Source: Lentibacillus populi (GTDB lineage Bacteria; Bacillota; Bacilli; Bacillales; Amphibacillaceae). Taken from it: 64,000 bases of DNA. The position numbers and the translations under genes were made by a program. The notes under the pieces are model-generated. The model did not search any database. It saw nothing but the letters and a program-made list of their open reading frames with translations, and was not told the origin of the DNA. Below are positions 20,192-29,566 of the stretch, in pieces; the stretch's first letter is position 1, and every line of letters begins with the position of its first letter. The stretch lies in assembly GCA_014642895.1 (NCBI GenBank), contig BMJD01000002.1, positions 1 through 64,000 of the forward strand, in the 5' to 3' direction.

Positions 20192-20866
20192 ATGACAACT
20201 GTTGCAATCGTAGGCAATGGATCACTTGACCTGCTTCCTGAATTGTCGTTATATATGGATGAAATAGATGTATGGATTGGCGCTGATCGCGGTGCATTAA
20301 CATTAATAGAGAACCATATTACCCCTGATTATGCACTTGGTGATTTTGATTCCATCAGTCAGGAAGAAAAAGCGATCGTTAAACAACACGCATATTTATT
20401 CGAGGAGCATCCGGTTGAGAAAAATTCGACCGACCTGGAGCTGGCGCTTCGGATAGCATATGAATGGAAACCGGTCAGCATCTATTTATTTGGCGTAACT
20501 GGCGGCAGACTCGATCATGAAATCATTAATATTCAAACACTTTATTCGATTGCAAAAAGAGGCATGCAAGGATTTATTGTTGATAAAGATAACTGGCTGA
20601 CAATGGTAGAACCGGGAACACACACAGTAACCAATGATATAAACTATCCCAATCTATCGTTTGTCCCTTTTACCCAACAAGTACGGGGGCTGTCGCTGGA
20701 GGGTTTCTATTATCCGCTTGTCAATCAGAACCTTTCTTGGGGATCGACACGCTGTATATCTAACAAGCTTCTTTTAAAAAATGGTACTTTTTCCTTTAAT
20801 GAAGGCATACTATTACTAATAAAGAGTCGTGACGCCATAAATGAAACGATTCCAATTAAGAAATAG
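20192..20866 (+). CDS. thiN: Thiamine pyrophosphokinase
   Basis: The 224-residue enzyme transfers pyrophosphate from ATP to thiamine (B. subtilis YloS). Characteristic segments are WIGADRGALTLIE, YALGDFDSIS, EKNSTDLELAL and GVTGGRLDHEI. The C-terminal TPK B1-binding region contains GLSLEGFYYPL. It lies five bases after rpe, in the conserved rsgA-rpe-thiN order. Confidence 0.93.
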   Translation: MTTVAIVGNGSLDLLPELSLYMDEIDVWIGADRGALTLIENHITPDYALGDFDSISQEEKAIVKQHAYLFEEHPVEKNSTDLELALRIAYEWKPVSIYLFGVTGGRLDHEIINIQTLYSIAKRGMQGFIVDKDNWLTMVEPGTHTVTNDINYPNLSFVPFTQQVRGLSLEGFYYPLVNQNLSWGSTRCISNKLLLKNGTFSFNEGILLLIKSRDAINETIPIKK

Positions 20867-20896
20867 GCTTTGTTCGTTATTAGAGGAGGGGACTCA

Positions 20897-20980
20897 TTGA
20901 AATTTTATACGATTAAACTCCCAAGATTTATTGGTGGATTAGTTCGAGTCTGCATCGGTGTTTTTAAAAAAGATAAATAG
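20897..20980 (+). CDS. spoVM: Stage V sporulation protein SpoVM
   Basis: This tiny gene encodes a 27-residue amphipathic peptide, MKFYTIKLPRFIGGLV and then a basic tail ending KKDK. It closely matches B. subtilis SpoVM, a 26-residue peptide that recognises the convex forespore membrane and anchors the coat protein SpoIVA. The start is TTG, preceded by a strong GAGGAGGGG ribosome site. Its place between thiN and rpmB is conserved. The peptide is short enough to be missed by gene finders, and it marks the organism as a spore former. Confidence 0.93.
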   Translation: MKFYTIKLPRFIGGLVRVCIGVFKKDK

Positions 20981-21080
20981 AAAAGAGGTTTGCTTTTGTC
21001 AATCCAGTTGGCAGAAGCTTCTTTTTTTAAAACTGGACTTGCCTAAAGGCTACTTTTCTAAACGGGTTTTAAGCAAAGAG

Positions 21081-21110
21081 AAAAAGCATCCAACTACCGG
21101 ATGCTTTTTT
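21081..21110. terminator. Bidirectional terminator between spoVM and rpmB
   Basis: The stem AAAAAGCATCC / GGATGCTTTTT has a 7-nt loop, with A-run and T-run flanks that serve both converging transcripts. Confidence 0.88.
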
Positions 21111-21132
21111 GAACTAAAGATAAAGCTGTATA

Positions 21133-21321
21133 TTATACGCGCTCTACTTTACCTGATTTTAGGGCACGTGCAGAAACATAAACACGTTTAGGTTTGCCGT
21201 CTACCATAATACGAACTTTTTGTACATTAGCTTTCCAATTACGCTTGTTGGAATTCATAGCGTGAGAACGTTGGTTTCCACTGCGAGTTTGACGTCCAGT
21301 AACAACACACTTTCTAGCCAT
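21133..21321 (-). CDS. rpmB: 50S ribosomal protein L28
   Basis: The 62-residue ribosomal protein starts [20 protein letters not shown]. It has a single cysteine, so it is the zinc-free form lacking the CxxC pairs. It is encoded on the strand opposite to its neighbours, as in B. subtilis, with a GGGAGGG ribosome site and a shared bidirectional terminator downstream. Confidence 0.96.
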   Translation of the reverse strand: MARKCVVTGRQTRSGNQRSHAMNSNKRNWKANVQKVRIMVDGKPKRVYVSARALKSGKVERV

Positions 21322-21577
21322 GCAAATCCCTCCCTACTGTTTACATGTGTCATTTAATACTTATTTAATTTATCACAAGTACTGGGATAATGCAATTTAT
21401 TTTTTGATGCAAAGCACTGATGCTTGGACTGGTGTTAGTCTCTAAAAGCGACTTGACAGATCATCGGGTTTCGTTCATTGTTAATAGTGGTTAGTTGGGA
21501 TAATATGTTTTCTTTCAAAAGTTGGGTAAATGTAGTAAACTAACCTTGAAAAGGCCGTTATTCAGAGGAGGATGATT

Positions 21578-21940
21578 ATGTCCATTGAGCTTAACACAAA
21601 TGATGGTCATGTGACAATTACAAACGATGTTATTGCAACGATTGCCGGAGGAACTGCAATCGAGTGCTATGGAATTGTAGGAATGGCTTCCAAAAGTCAA
21701 ATCAAAGATGGTATTGCCGAAATTCTCCGGAAAGAGAACTTTTCAAGAGGTATCATAGTCAGACAAGATGGTGATCGTCTTCATATTGATATGTATATAA
21801 TTGTAAGCTATGGTACCAAAATATCGGAAGTAGCACATAATGTTCAATCCCAGGTAAAGTATACACTAAATCAAACATTAGGATTAACGATCGACTCCGT
21901 CAATATTTATATCCAAGGAGTTCGTGTGGCCAAAGATTAA
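21578..21940 (+). CDS. Asp23/Gls24 family envelope stress protein (YloU type)
   Basis: The 120-residue protein belongs to the Asp23 (DUF322) family, with the typical NDVIATIAGGTAIECYGIVGMA and a C-terminal VNIYIQGVRV. Family members associate with the membrane and cell envelope, and B. subtilis YloU sits next to fakA. An ATG at 21572 directly abuts the AGAGGAGG ribosome site, so the second ATG at 21578 is the better start. Confidence 0.88.
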   Translation: MSIELNTNDGHVTITNDVIATIAGGTAIECYGIVGMASKSQIKDGIAEILRKENFSRGIIVRQDGDRLHIDMYIIVSYGTKISEVAHNVQSQVKYTLNQTLGLTIDSVNIYIQGVRVAKD

Positions 21941-22063
21941 CCCGTAAGCGAGCTTGTGTAAGCCATCAGGTAACGCATGTCTAATTGAACCGTAATGGAC
22001 GGCGACGGTGGTAATACGCGAAATAGCAGGGTATTTTTGGTTGATGAAGGAGGAAAGCATGTT

Positions 22064-23725
22064 ATGGTACGAGCGTTAGATGGCAAGACGTTTGCACAAA
22101 TGGTACGCTTGGGAGCACACCATTTAACGAATAATGCGAAAAAAATTGATGCATTAAATGTATTCCCGGTTCCTGATGGGGATACCGGGACAAATATGAA
22201 TTTATCAATGACTTCAGGTGCTGGTGAAGTGAAAAAGGTGAAATCGGGACATATATCGGAAGTTGCCAATGCTTTCGCTAAAGGTTTATTAATGGGCGCC
22301 AGAGGAAACTCGGGTGTTATTTTATCGCAATTATTTCGTGGCTTCGCAAAAGGTATTGAAAATAAACAGACGCTCTCGGCAGTGGATTTGGCAAATGCAT
22401 TTGAAAGTGGTGTAAAAACAGCTTATAAAGCAGTTATGAAACCTGTTGAAGGGACGATTTTGACGGTGGCAAAGGATGCAGCGTCTGTAGCTGTTAAACA
22501 AGCAAAGAAAGAAAAGGACATCGTCGTATTGATGGAAAACGTATTAACCGAGGCCAAAGCGTCCTTAAAGCGTACACCAAACTTATTACCAGTATTAAAA
22601 GAGGTTGGTGTCGTTGATTCAGGTGGACAAGGTCTTGTGACAATTTATGAAGGGTTTCTTGCTTCCTTGAAAGGTGAAGAACTACCAGCTTACGATGTTA
22701 GTGAAGAAAAAATGGATGAAATGGTTAACGCGGAGCACCATAAGCTTGCCCAGGACTTCATGGATACATCTGATATTGAATTCGGCTATTGCACGGAATT
22801 TATGGTTAAATTTGATCAAGAAAAAACAGCGAAAAATCCTTTTAACGAAGAAGCATTTCGCAATGAACTGAGTGAACACGGGGATTCACTCTTAGTTGTA
22901 GCAGATGATGAAATTGTTAAGGTCCATGTTCATGCTGAATACCCTGGAAATGTATTAACCATTGGTCAGCAATACGGCAGCTTGACTAATATGAAAATTG
23001 AGAACATGCGTGAACAGCATACAGCAATAGTTGGCGAAAAAGAAAAGAAATCGACTCCGGCAGCAAAGGAAGAATATGCGATTGTGACGGTCGCAATGGG
23101 AAGCGGAATCAAAACACTGCTTGAAAGTCTTGGTGCCACCGTAGTTATTGAGGGTGGGCAAACGATGAACCCAAGTACTCAGGATATTACCGATGCGATT
23201 AACCAGGCCAACGCCAAAAATATTTTGATTTTGCCAAACAACAAAAATATTGTCATGGCAGCCGAACAAGCTGGAGAAATAGCCGAAGGAAACGTTCAAG
23301 TGGTACCAACGAAAACTATTCCACAGGGTATAGGCGCTATTTTGGCATTCCATCCAGAGCGAGACATAAAAGCGAATAAGAAAATGATGGAAGAAGCTGG
23401 CGAACAAGTAAAAACGGGGCAGGTTACATACGCTGTTCGTGACACGAAAATAGACGGTATTGCTATTGAAAAAGGCAGTTTCATGGGAATTGCCGATGGT
23501 AAAATTAAAGCGACAAATAAAGATAAAACAGAAACGGTAAAATTATTACTGAAAGAAATGATTACCGAAGACGATGAAATTCTTACCATTCTTCAGGGCG
23601 AGGATGTCAGCGATGCTGATCTGGAATCATTAGTGAATTACATCGAAGCGACATATGAAGATATAGAAGTCGAAGTTCATAACGGAAACCAGCCGATTTA
23701 TTCGTATATTTTGTCGGTTGAATAA
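22064..23725 (+). CDS. fakA: Fatty acid kinase catalytic subunit FakA (DAK family)
   Basis: The 553-residue protein (B. subtilis YloV) phosphorylates fatty acids delivered by FakB proteins. The N-terminal DhaL-like kinase domain has NVFPVPDGDTGTNMNLSM and GARGNSGVILSQLFRGF for ATP and Mg2+ binding. A middle domain and a DegV-like C-terminal domain follow. The frame extends upstream to 21995, but the AGGAGG site fits the ATG at 22064 (MVRALDGKTF). A terminator follows. Confidence 0.9.
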   Translation: MVRALDGKTFAQMVRLGAHHLTNNAKKIDALNVFPVPDGDTGTNMNLSMTSGAGEVKKVKSGHISEVANAFAKGLLMGARGNSGVILSQLFRGFAKGIENKQTLSAVDLANAFESGVKTAYKAVMKPVEGTILTVAKDAASVAVKQAKKEKDIVVLMENVLTEAKASLKRTPNLLPVLKEVGVVDSGGQGLVTIYEGFLASLKGEELPAYDVSEEKMDEMVNAEHHKLAQDFMDTSDIEFGYCTEFMVKFDQEKTAKNPFNEEAFRNELSEHGDSLLVVADDEIVKVHVHAEYPGNVLTIGQQYGSLTNMKIENMREQHTAIVGEKEKKSTPAAKEEYAIVTVAMGSGIKTLLESLGATVVIEGGQTMNPSTQDITDAINQANAKNILILPNNKNIVMAAEQAGEIAEGNVQVVPTKTIPQGIGAILAFHPERDIKANKKMMEEAGEQVKTGQVTYAVRDTKIDGIAIEKGSFMGIADGKIKATNKDKTETVKLLLKEMITEDDEILTILQGEDVSDADLESLVNYIEATYEDIEVEVHNGNQPIYSYILSVE

Positions 23726-23738
23726 GTATAGGTTAAGC

Positions 23739-23776
23739 AGGCCATGCTGCGATTTTCGCAGTACGGCCTTTTTTGT
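23739..23776 (+). terminator. Rho-independent terminator after fakA
   Basis: A 14-bp stem with two G-T wobble positions (AGGCCATGCTGCGA / TCGCAGTACGGCCT) has a three-base loop and a T-run. Confidence 0.88.
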
Positions 23777-23825
23777 CATCTAGGAAATTATAAAATTTTG
23801 CGGCTGTGGATAACTTAATAACCGG

Positions 23826-24095
23826 ATAAGCCACGTCCTGCTCCAGCGCCCAGCGGCTAGTGTGCAACACCCGCCTCCGTACGATAAGTCAACATCGACT
23901 CGGGTAGGAAGGAAGGCCGACTAAAAACGGACTTTGCGTCCAACGTCGGCATACCCCTTTTGCAGGGGCATGTTTCCTTTATCTCCTACGGTAGGAATGT
24001 TCGGTTAAAACCGCTGCTTTGCGCAGCAACACCGAACCACCCTGCTTGGCAGGGCGCAGTCCATACGCCGCTAAACGGGCGCTTGCGCCTTTGTC
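23826..24095 (-). repeat. GC-rich dispersed intergenic element, long copy
   Basis: Read on the minus strand, this stretch shares several blocks in the same order with 57487-57640 on the plus strand. The blocks are a CGCCCGTTTAGCGGCGTATGGACTG-like start (first part GCGTATGGACTG identical), CCGTAGGAGATAAAGGAAAC, CGATGTTGACTTATCGTACGG, and an end GGGCGCTGGA-GGACGTGGC. This copy carries about 100 extra bases inside. It lies between fakA and the 21-bp repeat tract and encodes no convincing protein. Confidence 0.75.
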
Positions 24096-24114
24096 CTCTG
24101 AGACGCGTAACAAA

Positions 24115-24390
24115 TGGGAAAGTTGCTGAACGAAAGCGAGATGTCGCTGATCGAAGGCGGAAACCCGCTGATCGAAAGTGAAAATTCGCTGATCAAAAGT
24201 AGAACCCCGCTGATCGAAAGCGAAAACCCGCTGATCAAAAATAGAACCCCGCTGAACGAAAGTGAAAAACCGCTGATCAAAAGTAGAACCCCGCTGATCA
24301 AAAGCGAAAAACCGCCGATCGAAAGCAGAAACCCGCTGATTGAAAGTGAAAATTCGCCGATCGAAAGCAGAAACCCGCCGATCGAAGGTG
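24115..24390. repeat. 21-bp tandem repeat tract, locus 2
   Basis: About thirteen imperfect copies of a 21-bp unit are seen, of the form CGCTGATCGAAAGTGAAAACC. The plus-strand frame from 24114 is open for 104 codons as a seven-residue repeat (PLIESEN / PLIKSRT). It has no clear ribosome site, and two minus-strand frames are open too, so I read it as a repeat rather than a gene. The core ATC-AAAG-AAA resembles the tract at 1862-2135. Confidence 0.85.
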
Positions 24391-24433
24391 CAAAATTGTT
24401 GTTCATTGAGCAAGCGCTGCCGACATAAAGAAA

Positions 24434-24460
24434 AAAGGCCGCCCCTAAAGGAAGGCCTTT
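24434..24460 (-). terminator. Terminator of the purine permease gene
   Basis: On the minus strand the stem AAAGGCC / GGCCTTT is followed by a T-run, 10 bases past the permease stop codon. Confidence 0.78.
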
Positions 24461-24469
24461 TACATAACT

Positions 24470-25756
24470 TTACATTCCGGCAATCTTCATCACAAAGTCA
24501 ACCATAAACAGTGCTGAAATGACGATTAATGCTGCTGATAATTCTTTTTGTTTCCCTAATGCTAGTTTGACGATCGGGTAGGCGATAAATCCAAAGGCCA
24601 TTCCATCTGCAATACTATACGTGAATGGAATCATCACCGTAACCAGAAATGCTGGAAGGGCTTCTGATAAATCATCAAGCCTGATATGGCGGATATTTTG
24701 TGCCATTAATACGCCAACAATAATCAGAATTGGACTAATAGCTGTATTTGGAATCATCGATATCCATGGAATGATAAAGATGGTAGCTAAAAAGAAAATA
24801 CTTGCGGTTATCGCTACTTTACCCGTTTTTCCCTTTGAAGCTATTACAGCCGCGTTTTCCGCTGCTGAAACCGTTGGCGATGTTCCGAAAAATGCTGATA
24901 GCAATGATGAAAAAGCCGTCACCTGATATGCTTTGTCATAGCTATCGTTTCGCTTGAGCATTTCTAGCTGGCCGTGTAATAATCCCATATTTTCAAAGAC
25001 CATAATCATGGTCAATGGAAAAACCGCGAGCCAAAAAGAAAACTCATCAATTGCTGAAAAGGAAGGAACAAATAATAATTCATCCGGTCGCATAGCAACT
25101 GCTCTTTTTCCTGTCTCAAGAATACCAAAGAAATAAGCGAGCAATGTTCCGCCGATCATCGTGATCAGAAAGTTTGCCGGGATATTTTTAATAAATAAAA
25201 ATATCGCTAAAAATAGTGTTAACAAACTAACGATGACAGTTGCAGACGTGAAATCACCCAAAGCAACAATCGTATGCTCACCGCTTACGACAAGACCGCT
25301 TTTCTCCAGTCCGATTAAGATTAGAAAAAAGCCTAATCCAACCGTAATCGCATGTTTTAACGATTCCGGTATTGCTTCCTTCAATAATAAACCTAATCGA
25401 CTGAATGCTGTAATCAGGAAAATCACAGCAGCTACCAATACAACCGCCAAGCCTTCCTGAAAACTTAGCCCGGTTCCTTCGACAATGGAATAGGCAAACA
25501 GTACATTGATCCCCATCCCCGGGACTACCAGCAATGGAAGCTTCGTAAAAATTCCCATTATGAATGTTCCGGCAAAACTGGCTAAAATCGTTGCCATCAT
25601 GCCACTTTCAAGGGAAATGCCCGCCTCGCTGAGAATCGATCCATTAACGACAACAATGTAAACGGTAGTAAGATAACCTATCAATCCAGCAAGAATTTCT
25701 CTCAGCCATTCTCCGTTAGCAGTTTCTAACTTCGTGTGGCCATTGTTAAAAGGCAT
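24470..25756 (-). CDS. NCS2 family purine permease (AzgA/PbuG type)
   Basis: The 428-residue protein has about twelve hydrophobic segments and belongs to the AzgA-like branch of the NCS2 nucleobase transporters. The signature PGMGINVLFAYSIVEGTGL lies near residue 78, and a second motif, FGTSPTVSAAENAAVIASK, near residue 290. Family members import guanine, hypoxanthine or adenine with protons. The start follows a GAGGAGA ribosome site. The short upstream region shows no purine riboswitch. It is a single-gene unit interrupting the ylo gene order. Confidence 0.88.
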   Translation of the reverse strand: MPFNNGHTKLETANGEWLREILAGLIGYLTTVYIVVVNGSILSEAGISLESGMMATILASFAGTFIMGIFTKLPLLVVPGMGINVLFAYSIVEGTGLSFQEGLAVVLVAAVIFLITAFSRLGLLLKEAIPESLKHAITVGLGFFLILIGLEKSGLVVSGEHTIVALGDFTSATVIVSLLTLFLAIFLFIKNIPANFLITMIGGTLLAYFFGILETGKRAVAMRPDELLFVPSFSAIDEFSFWLAVFPLTMIMVFENMGLLHGQLEMLKRNDSYDKAYQVTAFSSLLSAFFGTSPTVSAAENAAVIASKGKTGKVAITASIFFLATIFIIPWISMIPNTAISPILIIVGVLMAQNIRHIRLDDLSEALPAFLVTVMIPFTYSIADGMAFGFIAYPIVKLALGKQKELSAALIVISALFMVDFVMKIAGM

Positions 25757-25892
25757 GTTATCTCCTCTTAATTCCTTCTATCCCTCTCCCGCCCGATTAT
25801 AAAAATATAATCCACAAATGAATATTATAGATGTTTTTGTTATAATTGACAATAGGCATAGAATACTCAGGAAGAAAAGAGGGTGTTACGTC

Positions 25893-26555
25893 ATGAAATA
25901 TAATTCCGTATTTGATATCATTGGTCCGGTCATGATCGGTCCATCTAGTTCACATACAGCAGGAGCTGCCCGAATTGGCAAGGCTGCCCGAAATTTATTT
26001 GGTGAAGAACCTGCATGGGTTAAAATTTACTTATATGAGTCGTTTGCCAAAACATATAAAGGGCATGGAACGGACTTTGCTTTAGTCGGCGGACTGCTTG
26101 GCTTTGACACTGATGATCCAAGGATGAGTAAGGCTCTTGATATAGCAAAGCAAAAAAATATAAAAGTGGAATTCATTGAGGATGACGCCAAGGCCGATCA
26201 TCCGAATACGGCTAGACTTGTTATCGGTAATAGCTCAGAGGAGTTGGAATTAGTGGGGATTTCCATCGGCGGTGGGAAAGTAGAAATAACAGAATTAAAC
26301 GGATTTGCATTACGACTGTCCGGCAACCACCCAGCCATTTTAATTATGCATAATGACCGGTTTGGGGCAATTGCGTCGGTAACAAGAATTTTGGCCAAAT
26401 ATGAAATTAATATTGGGCATATGGAAGTAAACCGGAAAGACGTTGGGAAAGAAGCGTTGATGGTTATCGAAGTTGACCAAAATGTTGAGGATCGTATTTT
26501 GCAAGAATTAGAAAATGCTGATCATATTATGCAAATCTCGAAAATTGTTTCATAG
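25893..26555 (+). CDS. sdaAB: L-serine dehydratase, beta subunit
   Basis: The 220-residue subunit pairs with SdaAA to deaminate L-serine to pyruvate. The N-terminal signature GPVMIGPSSSHTAGAARIGK and a C-terminal ACT domain beginning AILIMHNDRFGAIASV are visible. The frame is open from 25818, but the GAGGGTG site supports the ATG at 25893. It lies 24 bases upstream of sdaAA, so the two are co-transcribed. Confidence 0.93.
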   Translation: MKYNSVFDIIGPVMIGPSSSHTAGAARIGKAARNLFGEEPAWVKIYLYESFAKTYKGHGTDFALVGGLLGFDTDDPRMSKALDIAKQKNIKVEFIEDDAKADHPNTARLVIGNSSEELELVGISIGGGKVEITELNGFALRLSGNHPAILIMHNDRFGAIASVTRILAKYEINIGHMEVNRKDVGKEALMVIEVDQNVEDRILQELENADHIMQISKIVS

Positions 26556-26579
26556 ATGGATGGAGAGAGGAGTTTTCCT

Positions 26580-27467
26580 ATGTTTCGTACAGTTGCAGAA
26601 TTGGTGGAAATAGCTGAATCAGAAAATATATTGATATCGGAAGTTATGATACGTCAGGAGATGGACGTCAAAAACGTAGCTCGTGAAGCGATCATGAGGG
26701 ATATGGAAAAAAACCTGAATGTGATGGAAAAGGCTGTCGAAGATGCGCTACAAGGTGTTCAATCAGTTACTGGTTTGACAGGCGGGGATGCCGTGCTAAT
26801 TCAAAACTACATGAAGGAAAAGACACCGCTTTCAGGAAATCTGCTGCTTGATGCCGTTAGCAAAGCAATGGGAACAAATGAAGTAAACGCAGCGATGGGC
26901 ACGATTTGTGCAACACCAACTGCTGGAAGTGCCGGTTGTGTACCGGGCACATTGTTTGCGGTAAAAAATCAGCTTAACCCAACACGGGAACAGATGATTC
27001 GTTATTTATTTACTGCTGGAGCATTTGGTTTTGTTGTGGCAAATAACGCGTTTATTTCCGGAGCTGCGGGAGGCTGTCAGGCAGAGGTCGGTTCGGCTGG
27101 AGCGATGGCATCAGCCGCAATCGTCGAAATGGCTGGCGGGACTGCCCAGCAATCTGCTGAGGCGTTTGCGATGACACTGAAAAATATGCTTGGTCTCGTA
27201 TGTGATCCTGTTGCAGGATTAGTTGAGGTGCCGTGTGTCAAACGAAATGCCGCGGGTTCAACGCTTGCGATCGTATCAGCTGACATGGCACTTGCTGGCG
27301 TAACAAGTCGAATTCCTTGTGATGAAGTCATTGGGGCAATGTACAGGATCGGTAAAACAATGCCATCCGCATTAAGAGAGACGGGTGAGGGTGGTCTGGC
27401 AGCTACCCCAACAGGTCAAGCAATTAAAGAGAAAATTTTTGGCATTGCAGCCACAGTGAAAGAGTGA
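26580..27467 (+). CDS. sdaAA: L-serine dehydratase, iron-sulfur alpha subunit
   Basis: The 295-residue catalytic subunit binds an oxygen-sensitive 4Fe-4S cluster. Cysteine-bearing segments CATPTAGSAGCVPG, LVCDPVAGLVEVPC and the SGAAGGCQAEVGSAGAM block are intact. An in-frame ATG lies at 26556, but the GAGAGGAG site at about 26564 fits the ATG at 26580 (MFRTVAEL). recG follows after six bases. Confidence 0.93.
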   Translation: MFRTVAELVEIAESENILISEVMIRQEMDVKNVAREAIMRDMEKNLNVMEKAVEDALQGVQSVTGLTGGDAVLIQNYMKEKTPLSGNLLLDAVSKAMGTNEVNAAMGTICATPTAGSAGCVPGTLFAVKNQLNPTREQMIRYLFTAGAFGFVVANNAFISGAAGGCQAEVGSAGAMASAAIVEMAGGTAQQSAEAFAMTLKNMLGLVCDPVAGLVEVPCVKRNAAGSTLAIVSADMALAGVTSRIPCDEVIGAMYRIGKTMPSALRETGEGGLAATPTGQAIKEKIFGIAATVKE

Positions 27468-27473
27468 TAGAAA

Positions 27474-29507
27474 TTGCTGAATGATTCCGTAGATTCGATT
27501 AAGGGCGTAGGCGGCAAATTCACTGAAGACTTAGCCGCACTTCACATTTATACTGTAGAAGATTTGTTGTTTTACTTCCCCTATCGTTACGATGTTTTTG
27601 AAATAAAACCGCTTCGTGAATTGATTCACGATGACAAGGTTACAATTGAGGGAAAGGTGATCCATCAGCCTTCCCTCACTTTTTATGGGAAACGAAAATC
27701 ACGGCTTGTTTTTACGCTGGAGGTGGAAAACGTAGCAATTAAAGCCGTCATGTTTAATCGACCTTTTGCCAAAAAGCAAATCGCACCAAATGACATTGTT
27801 ACATTAACTGGAAAATGGGATGCTCACAGACTGCAAATTACGGTAAGTAATTATAAAAAAGGCCCCGCAGAAAACCATGCTTCTATTCAGCCGCTTTATT
27901 CATTAAAAGGTGACGTTACGAATATAAAATTAAAAAAAGCTATTAAACGTGCACTAAATGATTATGCCGATCAAGTGGAAGAGATTTTACCGGAGAGCTA
28001 TTTAAAGTCCTATAAGCTGCCTAATCGTCTTGACGCACTTATGACCATGCATTTTCCGGCAAACCGCACCGAGTTAAAGCATGCACGAAGACGCTTTACT
28101 TATGAGGAATTTCTGTTATTTCAACTGAAAATGCAATTACTACGGAAAATGAAACGAGAAGCGACACATGGAAATGCGCAGCAATATGACTCGAAAAAGC
28201 TGGAAGAATTCATTGACCATTTCCCATTTTCGTTAACAGCAGCCCAGCAACGAACACTTACGCAAATTTTGCTAGATATGAAATCCCCTTATCGAATGAA
28301 CCGATTACTGCAAGGGGATGTAGGCTCAGGAAAAACGGCGGTGGCGGCCATTTGCCTTTATGGAACTGTTACAGCCGGCAGACAAGGTGCTTTAATGGTC
28401 CCAACCGAAATCTTGGCAGAGCAGCATTATGAGTCATTGACGGAGCTGTTCGGTGAAAGGGCGAAGATTGTATTGTTAACCGGGTCGGTGAAAGGAAAAA
28501 AACGTAAGGAAATCCTGGAAGCAATTGAAGCATCTACGGTAGATATTGTCATTGGCACCCATGCTTTAATACAGGACGATGTATTTTTTGCCGACTTGGG
28601 ACTGGTAATTGTTGATGAACAGCATCGTTTTGGTGTTGAACAACGACGAACATTACGTGATAAGGGACTTCATCCGGATGTGTTATTTATGACAGCGACC
28701 CCAATCCCAAGAACACTTGCAATAACTGCTTTTGGAGATATGGATGTCTCGGTTATTGATGAAATGCCGTCCGGTAGAAAGGAAATTGAGACATACTGGG
28801 CAAAGGAAAATACGCTTGATCGGGTACTCCAATTTATTGAACAACGGATTACCTATGGTGAACAAGCCTATGTGATTTGCCCACTGATTGAAGAGTCCGA
28901 TAAACTGGACATCCAAAACGCCGTCGATCTTTATGAACAGTTACAAGCGTTCTATCCGCCGTCCATCCATGTTGGACTCATGCATGGCAGGCTTCATTCG
29001 GATGAAAAGGAAGATGTCATGAAACGGTTTGCTGCAAATGAGATTCAGGTTCTGGTATCAACAACGGTTGTTGAAGTTGGTGTCAACGTACCAAATGCAA
29101 CAATTATGGTGATTTATGATGCGGAACGGTTTGGATTGTCACAATTGCACCAGTTAAGGGGGCGTGTTGGACGAAGCGATAAACAAAGCTATTGTATCTT
29201 AATTGCCGAACCAAAAGGGGAAGTTGGCAAGGAGCGGATGCGGATCATGACGGAAACGAATAATGGCTTTGCCTTATCTGAGCAGGACTTGAAGCTTCGC
29301 GGCCCTGGTGACTTTTTCGGAAAAAAACAAAGTGGTGTACCTGAATTTAAAGTTGCTGACATGATACATGATTATCGGGCGTTGGAGACAGCCCGAAGCG
29401 ACGCCCAGGAAATAATCGAAGTAAATGCACTGGATAACGATCAAGAATTTGCTAACCTGAAAACAATTCTAGTGAAAGTGGAGACCTTGTTCAATAAACT
29501 CGATTAA
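27474..29507 (+). CDS. recG: ATP-dependent DNA helicase RecG
   Basis: The 677-residue helicase rewinds and reverses stalled replication forks. It has an N-terminal wedge/OB domain, then Walker A LLQGDVGSGKTAV near residue 280, a DEQHRFGVEQR box, TATPIPRTL, and the C-terminal QLHQLRGRVGRSDKQS motif. Length is typical. The start codon is TTG (MLNDSVDSIKGVG). Confidence 0.95.
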   Translation: MLNDSVDSIKGVGGKFTEDLAALHIYTVEDLLFYFPYRYDVFEIKPLRELIHDDKVTIEGKVIHQPSLTFYGKRKSRLVFTLEVENVAIKAVMFNRPFAKKQIAPNDIVTLTGKWDAHRLQITVSNYKKGPAENHASIQPLYSLKGDVTNIKLKKAIKRALNDYADQVEEILPESYLKSYKLPNRLDALMTMHFPANRTELKHARRRFTYEEFLLFQLKMQLLRKMKREATHGNAQQYDSKKLEEFIDHFPFSLTAAQQRTLTQILLDMKSPYRMNRLLQGDVGSGKTAVAAICLYGTVTAGRQGALMVPTEILAEQHYESLTELFGERAKIVLLTGSVKGKKRKEILEAIEASTVDIVIGTHALIQDDVFFADLGLVIVDEQHRFGVEQRRTLRDKGLHPDVLFMTATPIPRTLAITAFGDMDVSVIDEMPSGRKEIETYWAKENTLDRVLQFIEQRITYGEQAYVICPLIEESDKLDIQNAVDLYEQLQAFYPPSIHVGLMHGRLHSDEKEDVMKRFAANEIQVLVSTTVVEVGVNVPNATIMVIYDAERFGLSQLHQLRGRVGRSDKQSYCILIAEPKGEVGKERMRIMTETNNGFALSEQDLKLRGPGDFFGKKQSGVPEFKVADMIHDYRALETARSDAQEIIEVNALDNDQEFANLKTILVKVETLFNKLD

Positions 29508-29514
29508 AAGATTC

Positions 29515-29543
29515 TTGCATAATTAATAGTGGTATTATATATT
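29515..29543 (+). promoter_or_regulatory. Sigma-A type promoter of the fapR operon
   Basis: A TTGCAT -35 box at 29515-29520 and a TATATT -10 box at 29538-29543 are separated by exactly 17 bases. It lies just after recG and directly before the FapR operator. Confidence 0.65.
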
Positions 29544-29546
29544 ACT

Positions 29547-29566
29547 ATTAGTACCAAGTCATAAAG
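29547..29566 (+). promoter_or_regulatory. FapR operator (FapO)
   Basis: The sequence ATTAGTACCAAGTCATAAAG closely resembles the B. subtilis FapR binding site (TTAGTACC-N-AGTC-TAA type). It starts four bases after the -10 box, so bound FapR would block initiation. Malonyl-CoA binding to FapR releases repression, which gives feedback control of fapR-plsX-fabD-fabG. Match judged from memory of the consensus. Confidence 0.72.

Noticed and set aside
24115..24390. CRISPR array
   Set aside because: Units are contiguous with a 21-bp period; there are no unique spacers and no cas genes.
23979..24413. Minus-strand frame of 144 codons across the second repeat tract
   Set aside because: Same reason: repeat-derived, overlaps a dispersed element and has no initiation signal.
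25757..25892. Purine riboswitch upstream of the purine permease
   Set aside because: The short region between the divergent genes lacks the paired-loop motifs of the purine aptamer.
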